A stretch of DNA of 64,000 nucleotides. Origin: Brevibacterium sp. 239c. GTDB taxonomy: Bacteria > Actinomycetota > Actinomycetes > Actinomycetales > Brevibacteriaceae. Under the pieces are notes generated by a model that made no database searches, was not told where the DNA came from, and saw only the letters and a list, made by a program, of their open reading frames with translations. Within the stretch, counting starts at the first letter, position 1, and each line of letters starts with the position of its first letter. The DNA is taken from positions 124,001 through 188,000 of the forward strand of contig NZ_FXZH01000003.1 in assembly GCF_900169365.1 (NCBI RefSeq). The letters are read 5' to 3'. This document shows positions 63,659 through 64,000 of this stretch, piece after piece. Made by a program: the position numbers and the translations under genes.

Positions 63659-63670
63659 TGCAAAATTGCA
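63659..63670. promoter_or_regulatory. Candidate TetR operator 2, TGCAA-aa-TTGCA
   Basis: Second palindrome made of the same TGCAA/TTGCA half-sites, centred about 25 bp from the first. An imperfect third dyad (63667-63678, TGCAATTGTGCA) overlaps it. Confidence 0.55.
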
Positions 63671-63711
63671 ATTGTGCACTATTTCACGTTCTCAGCCGAG
63701 AACCGCAGTTC

Positions 63712-64000
63712 TCACATGAGTGTCTTCAGACGGGCCCTGTGCTGCTCGAGGACCTGCAGCTGCCCCAAAAGCGTCGTCTGCGCAGCGGTGTCCGTGGTGT
63801 CCTGTCGCTGCAGACGTGAGTGCAGTTCCTTAGCGATCCGTTCGAGGTCGTAGTCGAAGAGTCGGGCCACGATGCCCCTGGCAAACCCCTCCGCGCTGAC
63901 ACCGTCGGCCACCGGCAAAGGAGTCACCAGCAGCTGTGTGACATAGGGTTTGAGGTCCTCGTCACTGGCGGCGAGGACGGCATCTGCCCACCGAGCGGCG
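63712..64000 (-). CDS. dnaG: DNA primase DnaG, C-terminal end (cut by window edge)
   Basis: Only the last about 95 residues are in the window; the frame is open to the right edge. The sequence RWADAVLAASDEDLKPYVTQLLVTPLPV followed by GFARGIVARLFDYDLERIAKELHSRLQRQD and ending LEQHRARLKTLM is the helicase-binding C-terminal end of actinobacterial DnaG. It stops 90 bp before tetR on the same strand. No terminator is evident between them. Confidence 0.85.
   Translation of the reverse strand, partial: AARWADAVLAASDEDLKPYVTQLLVTPLPVADGVSAEGFARGIVARLFDYDLERIAKELHSRLQRQDTTDTAAQTTLLGQLQVLEQHRARLKTLM

Overview
The window is a gene-dense chromosomal segment from a high-GC Gram-positive bacterium (Actinomycetota). 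The gene orders are classically actinobacterial: aspS / hisS / metallo-beta-lactamase / DUF349 / rel / secF-secD-yajC / ruvB-ruvA-ruvC / yebC / HIT / thrS, and lepA-hemW / DUF4870 / DUF3097 / hrcA-dnaJ-rsmE-phoH-ybeY-CNNM-era. GTG and TTG starts are frequent and -10 boxes of the form TAnnnT recur. Overall protein character points to Micrococcales, and Brevibacterium is my best guess; that genus call is recognition, not computation.

Layout. (1) 1-5.7 kb: aspS (cut by the left edge), an ArsR regulator, an unusual HisRS, a glyoxalase II-like hydrolase and a DUF349 coiled-coil protein. (2) 5.7-6.3 kb: an orphan AbiEi-like regulator whose start codon lies inside a perfect 13-bp inverted repeat. 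(3) 6.3-18.3 kb, leftward: yebC, ruvC, an intruding DUF222/HNH gene, ruvA, ruvB, yajC, secD, secF and rel. These cover Holliday-junction processing, Sec export and the stringent response. (4) 18.4-25.3 kb, leftward: thrS, HIT phosphorylase, S9 peptidase, NUDIX, and a membrane protein with a Q/G/Y-rich tail. (5) 25.4-25.8 kb: four leftward tRNA genes (Gly, Cys, Val, Val). (6) 26-34.5 kb: a PGPGW membrane protein and zapE, then the heat-shock/RNA-maturation operon hrcA-dnaJ-rsmE-phoH-ybeY-CNNM-era behind a perfect CIRCE operator. (7) 34.6-41.7 kb: DUF3097, DUF4870, hemW-lepA, an EEP-family hydrolase, a PemK-like protein and rpsT. (8) 41.7-50 kb: holA, comEC, comEA, degV, UDP-glucose dehydrogenase, a membrane protein and nadE. 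(9) 50-59.6 kb: leuS, an acyl-CoA synthetase, a Xi-class GST-like reductase, DedA, YihY and a long-form GAPDH. (10) 59.7-64 kb: a leftward operon of TetR, DHA2 efflux pump, D-2-hydroxyacid dehydrogenase and a small membrane protein, then the C-terminal end of dnaG at the right edge.

Most of the window is housekeeping DNA and I see no CRISPR array, prophage or insertion sequence. The points worth a second look are mainly regulatory. They are the palindrome over the AbiEi-like start, a set of about seven genes that look leaderless (a -10 hexamer 6-7 nt before the start codon), paired dyads upstream of tetR, a shared 14-bp promoter block at yebC and thrS, and the DUF222/HNH gene that splits ruvC from ruvAB.
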